A stretch of 50,647 nucleotides of DNA from Paludibacter sp. Lineage in GTDB: Bacteria > Bacteroidota > Bacteroidia > Bacteroidales > Paludibacteraceae. Position numbers and translations under genes: made by a program. Below, one piece after another: positions 8,895 to 16,236 of the stretch; the stretch's first letter is position 1; every line of letters starts with the position of its first letter. The stretch covers positions 1 through 50,647 of the forward strand of contig NZ_WASO01000003.1 of the NCBI RefSeq assembly GCF_009712605.1, given 5' to 3'. The notes beneath the pieces are model-generated. The model saw only the letters and a list, made by a program, of their open reading frames with translations, was not told the origin of the DNA and did no database searches.

Positions 8895-10319
8895 TTATTT
8901 TACGTCAAACCATAATTTTGTAGTCAACAGGTCTTTGCCCTGAGCGCTGATGGCCGCCTGATAACTAACTCCGTTCAACGATTGCTCGGTGCCGGGATAG
9001 AAAAAGCGCGACGGAATCTGTCCATCGAGAACGGTGGCCGGACCGGCCGTCAACACGGGATAATCGAGGCGGCGCCACTCGGCAAAAGCATCCAGCCCTT
9101 GTCCGAAAAAGGCAATCCATTTCTGAATTCCGATCGATTTGGCAAAGTTGCTGGCATCGTATTTTACGCTTGCCTGGTTCAAATAGTTGGAAATTACCGT
9201 TGCATCTGTTATCCCAAACTGGTTGAACGATGCGGTGATGGCGCTTTTGTACAGTTGTTCGGCATCGCCCGGAATATAGCCACGGGCAACAGCTTCGGCG
9301 CGTGCAAACAACACTTCGGAATAGCTGAATATAACCGCCGGCGATTGGGGCGCCAGAAAGTAAGTTCCTGGTTTCGACGTTTTGGCAAAGCCCTGACTGT
9401 TGGCATCGCTGTTGGACAAACCATTGGCACCGCCTACGTATTTTCCGACACTGGCATCCGACGGTAGTTGCGCATAAACTGGCAGGCGGGGATCCGACAG
9501 CTCATACAGTTTGTCGACCATCGTTTTCGAGATGCGGTAGTCGTCACGGGTATCGAACCAGGCCGAAGCCGGATTTTGCTGCGGCGAACTTGCATAGACA
9601 AACTGGAACGTGTCGCTATTACCGGCAAGCAATCCGGCAGCATCGCTCGTCGCCGCAATTGCAGCTAGCTTGGCCAAATCAGGTTCTCTGTCGGAAATCC
9701 GGAGGGCAATGCGAAGTCGCAACGAATTGACTAATTTCTTCCACTTGCTGATGTTGCCACTATAAACCACATCCCCGCTGACACTACCATTTGCTGTGGC
9801 TAATAACGACTGAGCCTGTGTCAGGTCAGCCAACAAACCGGTGTAGACTTCCTTCTGAGTATTGTATGCCGGTGTTATTTTCAAACCGGCCTCCTGATAG
9901 GGAATGGAACCGTAGGCATCCGTCAGTAACAAAAATACCCATGAACGTAACGTCAGGGCGATGCCTTTGTAGTTTGAACTTACCTGATTATCCTGAAAAT
10001 TGAGAATGGTGTTCAGGTCGGTAATGAGCGTCGAATATCCTGTATTCCAAAGTGATGTAAAACTCGAGTTGGAAACGTCATAACGGTCGGGTTCGGCATA
10101 CTGAATTTTTGCCCAGTGTTGTACAAACAATAATGAGGAATTGAAGTTGCTCTCCGAACCCCAGTAGAGGTCGGCTCCCTGTTTCAGGGCGCTTGTCAGC
10201 AGATACGCCGGCTGAGGCGTTTCGGTGGCGTTGGGGTTTTTATTAATCTCGTCCAACTGGCTGTTGCAGGCAACGGCAAGCAACGCTATGATTAGTAGGG
10301 GAAATATTTTCTTTATCAT
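8895..10319 (-). CDS. SusD/RagB family nutrient-binding lipoprotein
   Basis: A 474-residue surface lipoprotein: signal MIKKIFPLLIIALLAVAC with the lipid-bearing Cys at 18. The helical TPR-like core with LTSALKQGADLYWG, QHWAKIQYAEPDRYDV, NTGYSTLITDLNTIL, YSEVLFARAEAVARGY and IQKWIAFFGQGLDAFAEWRRLDYPVL fits the SusD-like subfamily resembling SusD-like_2 rather than classical starch-type SusD. SusD proteins form the lid on their SusC transporter and capture ligand outside the cell. It sits 12 bases downstream of susC and 8 upstream of the thioredoxin-like gene, so they are co-transcribed. No glycoside hydrolase or polysaccharide enzyme is encoded nearby, so the ligand need not be a glycan. Confidence 0.93.
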   Translation of the reverse strand: MIKKIFPLLIIALLAVACNSQLDEINKNPNATETPQPAYLLTSALKQGADLYWGSESNFNSSLLFVQHWAKIQYAEPDRYDVSNSSFTSLWNTGYSTLITDLNTILNFQDNQVSSNYKGIALTLRSWVFLLLTDAYGSIPYQEAGLKITPAYNTQKEVYTGLLADLTQAQSLLATANGSVSGDVVYSGNISKWKKLVNSLRLRIALRISDREPDLAKLAAIAATSDAAGLLAGNSDTFQFVYASSPQQNPASAWFDTRDDYRISKTMVDKLYELSDPRLPVYAQLPSDASVGKYVGGANGLSNSDANSQGFAKTSKPGTYFLAPQSPAVIFSYSEVLFARAEAVARGYIPGDAEQLYKSAITASFNQFGITDATVISNYLNQASVKYDASNFAKSIGIQKWIAFFGQGLDAFAEWRRLDYPVLTAGPATVLDGQIPSRFFYPGTEQSLNGVSYQAAISAQGKDLLTTKLWFDVK

Positions 10320-10331
10320 AAGAATGTTTTT

Positions 10332-13300
10332 TTAGAATTTTACGTTGAGATTGAGGCTATAGTTACGGGTTGTGGGCAATGCCAAACTTTCGAGTCCCTG
10401 ACCGTTCCCGGTGTTGAGTGCCGTTTCGGGGTCGATATTCGGTACTGCTTTGTAAATAAAGAAGAGATTTCGTCCCGTGAGCGTAAGGCTTGCATCCTGC
10501 AATCCGATTTTTTTAATCAACCGCTTGCCAACATTGTAGGTTAGTTTTACCTCTCTGAGTTTCACAAACGTGGAACTATAGATATATGCCTCGCTGATAT
10601 TGTACGAAGCTTTGTAATATTCCTGTGCGCTGATAACCGTAGTGTTGGGAGTTCCGTCAGCCAAAACACCTTTAAAAATCACGCCGTCATCGTAAATTGT
10701 TTCCCCGTTTGGAGCCGAAGTTCCGATGAGTAATTTCTTGCCGTTTGCTGAAAGATTACCCGGATAATAGTAGCTAAGGCCTCCATGGGCGGCATCACGA
10801 CCAGGAAGTGTTTGTTTCAAAACACCCGTATAGTTTCCTGTTCTGTTGCTTCCCGAATAGAGTTTGCCTCCCACATTGGCATCGATAAGGAACGACAATT
10901 GCAGGTTCTTGTATGTCAAGGTGTTGGTGATTCCACCCAGCCAATCGGGAGTGTAGTGACCCAGCACCCGGTTTTGCGGATCGGCTTTGGGCAGTCCGTT
11001 AGCTCCTACAATAATATTTCCGTTGGCATCGCGCAAGTAAGCCGTGCCGTAGAGCGTTCCGTAAGCCTGACCCACCGAAGCCAGCACATCGACTCCGTTT
11101 GACGAGCCGATGGTATAATTCTGAATCTGACCGGCATAATCGAGAATTTTCACTTTGCTGCTGTTGCTCGAATAGTTCACTCCCACGTTCCATTTGAAAT
11201 GACGGCTTTGTAACGGCGTACCTTCCACCTGCAATTCGATACCGTGGTTATTGATCTTCCCGGCATTAATCAATTGAGAAGTGTAACCGCTTGATGCCGT
11301 TGTCTTTATTTCAAGTATCTGATCAAAGCTGTTGGTGTTATAGTAGGCGAAATCAAGATGCAACCGGTTTTGCCAGAAGCTCGATTCCAGACCGAATTCC
11401 ACCGAACGGGTAGTCTCGGGTTTCAGATCGGCATTCAACTTTCTCTGTGACGAGGTCTGGATCGGATTCCCGTTGAAAGCAGTTTGAAAATTGTAGACCG
11501 TAGCCAACTGATACGGATCGGCATCGTTTCCTACTTCCGACCATCCACCGCGCAATTTCAGAAAATCGAGCGTCTTGCTTTTTATTTTGAGTGCATCCGA
11601 AAGCACTAAACTTCCGTTGACAGAAGGATAGAAATAAGACCGGTTGTTGCTCGGCAATGTCGACGACCAGTCGTTACGACCCGTGATATTCAGATAAGCA
11701 AAATTCTTGTACGCCAGCTGGGCCGAGGCATATCCGCTGTATGCCCGCTGACGCGAGAAATAGTTGGATGATGCAAGCGCATCACGTGAATTGGTCAGCG
11801 TATACAAATCAGGCACTGCCAAACGGGGAGCCTTTTGGTAATTGTTGGCATAACTACGATTGCGCAGATTGAATCCGGCAAGCGCGTCTACGCTAAAATC
11901 CTTGTTCAATTTCTTGGTGTACTGCAATATCGCTTCGGTGTTGTTCTCGCTGACCGTGTAGGCATCTTCGGCATACGATCCGTACGGGGTGCCGCTGGTG
12001 CCGTACTTGATAATGTATTTACGGCGATCGTTGTAATAGTCGGTGCCGGTACGGAATCTGAAATTCAGGCCGTCTGCGATCTTCGCTTCGAGGTGAATGT
12101 CGCCGATGAGCCGGTTTTTATCCTGACTGGTAGTGTTGTAATAAGCATTCCAATAAGGATTGTTGTAGTAACTGTTGTTCCAGTTATTGTTCCAGTTGTT
12201 TTTCAGTTCATTGATATCGACCTGACGACCGAACCACAAAAACTGAAGCATAACACCGGCAGCACGGCCACCCGAAGGGCCTCCGGGCAAAGCAGGCGCA
12301 TTGGTAACAATATAATCGGCTGTTGCTCCTATCTTGATATCTTTAGTCAATTGATAATTGGAGTTGATGCTGAAATTGGTTTTCTTGATTTCCGAATTGG
12401 GTACCGTCCCGTTCTGGCGCTGGTTATTCACTCCGAGGCGGAAATCGTATTTCTTATCCGATCCGGCAATAGAGATTCCGTTGTCGAGTGTCACGCCGGT
12501 TTGAAAGAAATCTTTCACATTATCGGGATGCGCCACAAAAGGCACTGCCACACCATTGGAAAAGAACTGAGGAATAAGCCGGCCATCCAGTTTCGGGCCC
12601 CAGCTTTCGTCCACACCGTCGTTTACGCCACCTCCTTTTCCGTCAACATAACTGAATTTGCCATTCGAGCCCTGTCCGAAAACATTCTGGTATTCGGGCA
12701 AAGTAGCTACATTCGACAGGGTAACGCCAGACGTGAGGGTAATTCCCAACCCTTTCTGACCTTTTCCCGATTTTGTAGTGATGAGAATCACACCATGTGC
12801 GGCACGTGATCCGTAAAGAGCAGCTGCATTCGGCCCTTTCAGCACATTGAGCGATTCGATATCCTCGGGATTGAGGTCGGCAATGGCATTACGGAAATCG
12901 CGGGTAGCTCCTCCTGAGTTCAACTGGGAGTTGTCCACCGGTACGCCATCTACCACAAAAAGAGGTTGGTTGTTACCGGCAATGGAGGTCTCACCACGAA
13001 TAACAATGCGCGACGAACCCATATCTCCCTGTGAGTTGGTAATGCGAACCCCGGCCAGTTTTCCGGTAAGGTTATTGAGAAGGTTGGTCTCTTTGGTATT
13101 TTCCAGGTCTTTGTTTTGTAACGCCTGGACAGTATACCCCAACGATTTTTTCTCTTTGTTGATACCTAATGCCGTCACCACCACTTCGTCAAGAGTATTG
13201 GACTGATCTTTTAACGTGATGGTTACCGCCTCGTTTTCATATACATCTACTTCCTGAGTTTTGTATCCGACAGCTCTTACCTGAAGGGTCACCGGCAGAG

Positions 13301-13550
13301 CATGTTTGATAGAGAAACGGAAAGAACCATCCGCTTCGGATACCGTTCCGTTTGTTGTTCCAGCAATTGTGATGGTGGCACCAATGACAGGAACTCTCTT
13401 TGAATCAATTATCTGCCCGTGCAGAGAGATATTTTGTTGCGCATGAAGCAGAAAGGCCGAACCGGGAAGTAGTGCCAAAAAAGCATAAAACCGGAGGTGC
13501 TTTCTGGTGGATTGCACACAGGATCTGAGAATTTGGAATAATTTTGTCAT
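10332..13550 (-). CDS. SusC/RagA family TonB-linked outer membrane transporter
   Basis: A 1072-residue TonB-dependent transporter. Order: signal peptide (cleaved near LLHAQQ), carboxypeptidase-D-regulatory-like domain (GQIIDSKRVPVIGATITIAG, about residues 45-115), TonB-box-like stretch TLDEVVVTALG, plug domain with the SusC signature (SSRIVIRGETSIAGNNQP, FVVDGVPVDN), then a 22-strand-type beta-barrel to the C-terminus ending in YSLNLNVKF with the terminal Phe of outer membrane proteins. The ATG at 13550 is the only start giving the signal peptide. It pairs with the SusD gene 12 bases downstream. The 85-base gap to the PstS-like gene upstream holds a hairpin but no recognisable promoter, so it is probably transcribed from the leader promoter near 14860. 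Confidence 0.95.
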   Translation of the reverse strand: MTKLFQILRSCVQSTRKHLRFYAFLALLPGSAFLLHAQQNISLHGQIIDSKRVPVIGATITIAGTTNGTVSEADGSFRFSIKHALPVTLQVRAVGYKTQEVDVYENEAVTITLKDQSNTLDEVVVTALGINKEKKSLGYTVQALQNKDLENTKETNLLNNLTGKLAGVRITNSQGDMGSSRIVIRGETSIAGNNQPLFVVDGVPVDNSQLNSGGATRDFRNAIADLNPEDIESLNVLKGPNAAALYGSRAAHGVILITTKSGKGQKGLGITLTSGVTLSNVATLPEYQNVFGQGSNGKFSYVDGKGGGVNDGVDESWGPKLDGRLIPQFFSNGVAVPFVAHPDNVKDFFQTGVTLDNGISIAGSDKKYDFRLGVNNQRQNGTVPNSEIKKTNFSINSNYQLTKDIKIGATADYIVTNAPALPGGPSGGRAAGVMLQFLWFGRQVDINELKNNWNNNWNNSYYNNPYWNAYYNTTSQDKNRLIGDIHLEAKIADGLNFRFRTGTDYYNDRRKYIIKYGTSGTPYGSYAEDAYTVSENNTEAILQYTKKLNKDFSVDALAGFNLRNRSYANNYQKAPRLAVPDLYTLTNSRDALASSNYFSRQRAYSGYASAQLAYKNFAYLNITGRNDWSSTLPSNNRSYFYPSVNGSLVLSDALKIKSKTLDFLKLRGGWSEVGNDADPYQLATVYNFQTAFNGNPIQTSSQRKLNADLKPETTRSVEFGLESSFWQNRLHLDFAYYNTNSFDQILEIKTTASSGYTSQLINAGKINNHGIELQVEGTPLQSRHFKWNVGVNYSSNSSKVKILDYAGQIQNYTIGSSNGVDVLASVGQAYGTLYGTAYLRDANGNIIVGANGLPKADPQNRVLGHYTPDWLGGITNTLTYKNLQLSFLIDANVGGKLYSGSNRTGNYTGVLKQTLPGRDAAHGGLSYYYPGNLSANGKKLLIGTSAPNGETIYDDGVIFKGVLADGTPNTTVISAQEYYKASYNISEAYIYSSTFVKLREVKLTYNVGKRLIKKIGLQDASLTLTGRNLFFIYKAVPNIDPETALNTGNGQGLESLALPTTRNYSLNLNVKF

Positions 13551-13568
13551 ACTCTAACTTTTTTAGAT

Positions 13569-13613
13569 AAAGCGCCCTTAATGCCAATTGCAGTCGGATA
13601 AAAGGGGCGCTTT
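13569..13613. other. Hairpin between the PstS-like gene and susC
   Basis: Nine-base perfect stem AAAGCGCCC (13569-13577) / GGGCGCTTT (13605-13613). The T-run lies on the plus-strand side, where no gene needs terminating; on the minus strand it lacks a T-tail and may instead attenuate or process the operon mRNA between the binding protein and the transporter. Confidence 0.6.
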
Positions 13614-13635
13614 TTTGTTACAGATTAATGGTTAG

Positions 13636-14571
13636 TTATTGAATAGTGGATAGCAATTTTTCATCGATGTGTTCTTTTTGAAAGGCAAGGGTCGCTTCGT
13701 CGAGTTGCAGGAACCCGGCTGCATGATTGAATGCCTGTCCTTTCGTCAGAATCCATTTGATAAATGCGGTAACGGTTTTGTTTTCGCGTTGTTCCTGCGA
13801 AAGAACGAACCCGATTTTTTCTACCGGAATATTATCTACACTGCTGTGTTCCAGTAGTGATAAGGTATTGTCCAGATCCGGCAAGCTCAGCACCTCTCTT
13901 TGTTGTGTCTTTACATTGAGCGGTACCAGGGCAATGCCGTTGCTGAGCTTCCTGCTTTGAGTATCGAAAACATAACTGAGATTATTGAAGGTAATCCCGG
14001 TGGTATCTTTTCTGATCGCACTTAACAGGTAAATATCATCTCCTAATACCTTTTTCCCTTTCAACTCTTCCGGTTTTGCTCCGAAATACTTTGCAAGAGC
14101 AATGGAAGAAGGGGTGTTGTTGCCGCGGGAATAAACCGTAGCGGCAAATTTGCTTTTCGCCTCATTGTTGTCTTCTGCCAACTCATCGGCCTCTTCGAAG
14201 AAAATCTTTTTAAGCTGCTTCTTAGACAATCCGTTTTTCGGTATTCTTTCCAAAATAGGATTCTCCCGGTTGGTAACCGGTACCAGGGCATAACGGCCTA
14301 CATAAGTAATTTGTTGACTGATTGTTAAGTCAGAGTCGGCTGGTTGCGACGTGATGACACTTAACGGACTCTCTTTTCCGGTGAGCGCTTGTAGTTCTTT
14401 GCTTGCCTGAAGTTCAGGGTTTTCCTTTGTGTACTCGGCAACCCATCGTTCAATCAAAGGATAGGTAAAGCGGGCATTTTTCACTGTTTGACCGGAAAGT
14501 TTAGTTTGAGCTGTAACTGTGGCAGTAAAAAGAAATGCTGCCGACAATATGTTGATAATTATCTTTTGCAT
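13636..14571 (-). CDS. PstS-like periplasmic substrate-binding protein
   Basis: A 311-residue exported protein (signal peptide ending near TVTAQ). It has the layout of a type 2 periplasmic binding protein of the PstS-like group: TYPLIERWVAEYTKENPEL near the N-terminus, ALVPVTNRENPIL, the turn VYSRGNNTPSSIALAKYFG that resembles the ligand-binding Ser/Gly loop of PstS, and a C-terminal helical cap (VTAFIKWILTKGQAFNHAAGF). No ABC permease or ATPase gene is adjacent; the next genes are SusC, SusD and TlpA. It may therefore hand a small anion or other ligand over in the periplasm, or act as a sensor. The 5' leader (about 280 nt) carries a possible leader peptide rich in Met and Cys codons. Ligand unknown; phosphate is not established. 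Confidence 0.8.
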   Translation of the reverse strand: MQKIIINILSAAFLFTATVTAQTKLSGQTVKNARFTYPLIERWVAEYTKENPELQASKELQALTGKESPLSVITSQPADSDLTISQQITYVGRYALVPVTNRENPILERIPKNGLSKKQLKKIFFEEADELAEDNNEAKSKFAATVYSRGNNTPSSIALAKYFGAKPEELKGKKVLGDDIYLLSAIRKDTTGITFNNLSYVFDTQSRKLSNGIALVPLNVKTQQREVLSLPDLDNTLSLLEHSSVDNIPVEKIGFVLSQEQRENKTVTAFIKWILTKGQAFNHAAGFLQLDEATLAFQKEHIDEKLLSTIQ

Positions 14572-14768
14572 AAATAAATGAGTTTAAATTTGAATCTTGT
14601 TGGGTAGCCCGGCGGGCAGGATCAGGGTTCATTATTCCGGGAGGAGATATACCTGAGAAGTTGCTGTTGAAGAAAGCGGTTGTCAGACTAAAAAACTTGT
14701 TGCAGACAAAAGCAAAATGATTTCATGATGGAACTTCTCCGGTGCAGGCCTCCGGAATTGTTTCTTGA

Positions 14769-14834
14769 TTATCTCATGTTGTGGCTACAGCCACACATGG
14801 ACATTCGGGTCATCATGTTCATTTTTGGATGCAT
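14769..14834 (-). CDS. Possible Met/Cys-rich leader peptide (21 aa)
   Basis: A short ORF just downstream of the predicted transcription start of the PstS-like/SusCD/TlpA operon. Its second half reads MSMCGCSHNMR; 6 of 21 residues are Met and two are Cys. The Cys-Gly-Cys-Ser-His codons form a palindrome, TGTGGCT/AGCCACA at 14780-14795 (minus strand), whose arms are extended by CATG on both sides. A further hairpin TCCGG/CCGGA (14738-14756) follows. This is the layout expected of a transcription or translation attenuator that senses sulfur amino acid supply. It is inferred from composition and position; no homologue was checked. Confidence 0.5.
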   Translation of the reverse strand: MHPKMNMMTRMSMCGCSHNMR

Positions 14835-14857
14835 AAGTTCTTTTTCTAAAATTTATT

Positions 14858-14888
14858 CAAAACGTATAATTGTCTTACCTATTAGCAA
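14858..14888 (-). promoter_or_regulatory. Predicted promoter of the PstS-like/SusCD/TlpA operon
   Basis: On the minus strand TTG (14886-14888), 19-base spacer, TACGTTTTG (14858-14866). This is a near fit to TTG-N19-TAnnTTTG with one extra T. Transcription would begin near 14850, leaving a leader of about 280 nt that contains the candidate leader peptide. Confidence 0.55.
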
Positions 14889-15119
14889 TTAGCAACCTTA
14901 AAAATGGGATGTGAAATCGTCAGGTGCTATAAATATGTTTTACAGCACAAAATTCGGGGTTTTATTGCTCTTCCAAAATCCCTTCTGTGTGGTATTTTCA
15001 TACCATATATGTGGTACGTGTTTGTAAAAATTGATAAAGAAGGTCTGGCTTGGGAAGAAGAAATGAAGAAAAAAAACGTTTGAGGAAAAGAGGGAGGTCC
15101 AACGGGACGGAGGCTTTTT
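14889..15119. other. Non-coding stretch between operon promoter and toxin-remnant terminator
   Basis: No gene is supported here. The two overlapping minus-strand ORFs of about 70 codons are low-complexity (Phe/Ser-rich from A-rich plus-strand sequence), with no recognisable domain, and lie beyond the terminator at 15120. Confidence 0.4.
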
Positions 15120-15152
15120 AAAAAAGAAGCAGCAGGCAAAACTGCCTGCTTC
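15120..15152 (-). terminator. Terminator downstream of the immunity-like gene
   Basis: On the minus strand a stem GAAGCAGGCA / TGCCTGCTGCTTC (one small bulge, loop GTTT) followed directly by TTTTTT. It lies about 140 bases beyond the stop of the ORF at 15292. Confidence 0.75.
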
Positions 15153-15169
15153 TGTCAATTCAAAATTGT

Positions 15170-15285
15170 CCCCGGCTGGCGCAGATTCAGCAAAGGTAAT
15201 CAGTTACAAACTGATTCTTTTTTGCGTCCAAGCTACACTTCGTTAAGCTTGAACGAGAATCTGCCATACTTGCGCCATCAGGAGA
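15170..15285. repeat. Short palindromic element, copy 1
   Basis: Begins with CCCCGGCTGGCGCAG (15170-15184), a 15-mer also found at 15621-15635, and carries imperfect inverted ends: GGCGCAGATTC on the left against GAATCTGCC...TGCGCCATC on the right (15257-15279). It may be a small non-autonomous or recombination-associated repeat; no transposase is nearby. Confidence 0.5.
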
Positions 15286-15291
15286 TAACAA

Positions 15292-15519
15292 TTATTCTAC
15301 GAATCTACTCTTATACTTTTCATAATCATTTCTTACATCATGAGCTAGTTCATCTAAAAAAGATTCTCCCATTGCATTAAAAGAGTTAACTTCGTTTTCT
15401 GACAAAACTATCTCTCTTTCAAACAAACCTACTGTTCCACATAATACGGATAAAATTATTGCCCCATTTTCATCTTCGTATAGTGAATAATTCCATTTTT
15501 TCGTAAAAATATTTTTCAT
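15292..15519 (-). CDS. Small hypothetical protein, immunity-protein-like
   Basis: A 75-residue acidic cytoplasmic protein (no signal peptide) with an N-terminal beta hairpin pattern (KKWNYSLYEDENGAIILSVLCG), then EREIVLSENEVNSF and a C-terminal helix (FLDELAHDVRNDYEKYKSRF). It has the size and look of immunity proteins paired with polymorphic toxins; no family is recognised by name. Its ATG overlaps the stop of the upstream ORF (ATGA at 15516-15519), so the two are translationally coupled, which is typical for toxin tip plus immunity gene. A terminator follows at 15120. Confidence 0.6.
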   Translation of the reverse strand: MKNIFTKKWNYSLYEDENGAIILSVLCGTVGLFEREIVLSENEVNSFNAMGESFLDELAHDVRNDYEKYKSRFVE

Positions 15520-15722
15520 TTTATACTATTTTCTATATATTTCCCTTTCGGTATATTATTTATAACAGCTTCTGAATATCCTGTAGGTAAATAACCACCA
15601 GGGATCCATTCTGAGTTTGCCCCCGGCTGGCGCAGGTTTAGCGATAGCGTAACCTGTGGCCAAACCAAGCAATCCTTTTTTAGCAAACCATAAGCTGATT
15701 CATTAATTTGTTGTACCAGCAC
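15516..15722 (-). pseudogene. Probable remnant of a polymorphic toxin C-terminus
   Basis: A 68-codon ORF whose last half, NSEWIPGGYLPTGYSEAV followed by INNIPKGKYIENSIK, looks like the C-terminal end of a secreted polymorphic toxin tip; this resemblance is from memory. The middle (VTLSLNLRQPGAN) is encoded by a palindromic repeat element, not by toxin-like sequence. No Rhs or other delivery domain exists upstream, where sequence is non-coding back to tRNA-Lys. It is therefore read as the broken 3' end of a toxin gene left next to its immunity gene. It could instead be a genuine small ORF created by repeat insertion. Confidence 0.45.
15621..15661. repeat. Short palindromic element, copy 2
   Basis: Shares CCCCGGCTGGCGCAG with 15170-15184. 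Here the element folds as a hairpin: GGCGCAGGTTTA opposite TAACCTGTGGCC around a GCGATAGCG centre. It sits inside the toxin-remnant ORF without breaking its frame. Confidence 0.5.
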
Positions 15723-16039
15723 TCGGCTCGGCGTAACCTCTTGCCAATGTCGTTACGACCAGGCAAGCTTCTGCTTCCCAAATACCTATCAAATGTAGCA
15801 ATATTTCTTATAAACAAAAAAGCAACAGCTTATTATGCTATTGTTCAATGATTCTTTTCATGTTGTTGCTACCGATTGGCTTGTTCAAGCGAAAAATTAA
15901 CTTCGGTGAATGTTATTTCGCCCGGAAGCAGAGAGAGGATGTTTTGGAATAAGAGGTTCGTCTGGCGGTTGCGGTTTACGTTATGGTTTACCTTTCTGCG
16001 CAAAACGAATCAGGGTGAAGGATGGAAATGAGGTTTTGT
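15723..16039. other. Non-coding region between toxin remnant and tRNA-Lys
   Basis: No gene is supported. It contains an orphan minus-strand terminator-like hairpin (15823-15843, CAATAGC/GCTGTTG followed by CTTTTTTG). Sequence near 15735-15765 weakly echoes the palindromic element (GGTTACGCC...GTGCTGG on the minus strand). The orphan terminator fits loss of a gene that once lay to its right. Confidence 0.4.
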
Positions 16040-16081
16040 AAAAATAAAAAAGCACTTAAACTATTGAATTTAAGTGCTTTT
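16040..16081 (-). terminator. Terminator of tRNA-Lys
   Basis: Thirteen-base perfect stem (16048-16060 with 16069-16081), 8-base loop, followed on the minus strand by TTTTATTTTTAC. It begins 4 bases past the tRNA 3' end. Confidence 0.85.
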
Positions 16082-16084
16082 GAG

Positions 16085-16157
16085 TGACCCCGGAGGGGCT
16101 CGAACCCTCGACCCATTGATTAAGAGTCAATTGCTCTACCAACTGAGCTACGGAGTC
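16085..16157 (-). tRNA. tRNA-Lys (anticodon CTT)
   Basis: A 73-nt cloverleaf read on the minus strand: acceptor GACTCCG paired with CGGGGTC plus discriminator A, D-arm GCTC-AGTTGGTA-GAGC, anticodon stem ATTGA/TCAAT with loop CTCTTAA (anticodon CTT), and T-arm GAGGG-TTCGAGC-CCCTC. The 3' CCA is not encoded. A -7 box lies just upstream and a strong terminator just downstream, so it is a single-gene transcript. Confidence 0.97.
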
Positions 16158-16168
16158 ATTTCGGGCTG

Positions 16169-16176
16169 CAAAGGTA
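16169..16176 (-). promoter_or_regulatory. -7 element of tRNA-Lys promoter
   Basis: TACCTTTG on the minus strand, exact TAnnTTTG match ending 12 bases before the tRNA 5' end; no clear TTG at the -33 position. Confidence 0.6.
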
Positions 16177-16236
16177 AAATAAATTATTGATTTTTGTTCG
16201 TTTTTATGCTGTTTTTTTCAATAAAATCGTGTTGTC

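Noticed and set aside
11835-12809. A 324-codon plus-strand ORF inside susC
   Set aside because: Antisense to a well-supported TonB-dependent transporter; its translation has no domain or signal peptide and has the composition of a reverse-frame shadow.
14572-14850. SAM riboswitch in the leader of the PstS-like operon
   Set aside because: None of the SAM-I core segments I know is present; the leader peptide model fits better.
14927-15158. Two overlapping ORFs of about 70 codons near 15 kb
   Set aside because: Phe/Ser-rich translations of an A-rich plus-strand stretch, overlapping a terminator and lacking any recognisable feature.
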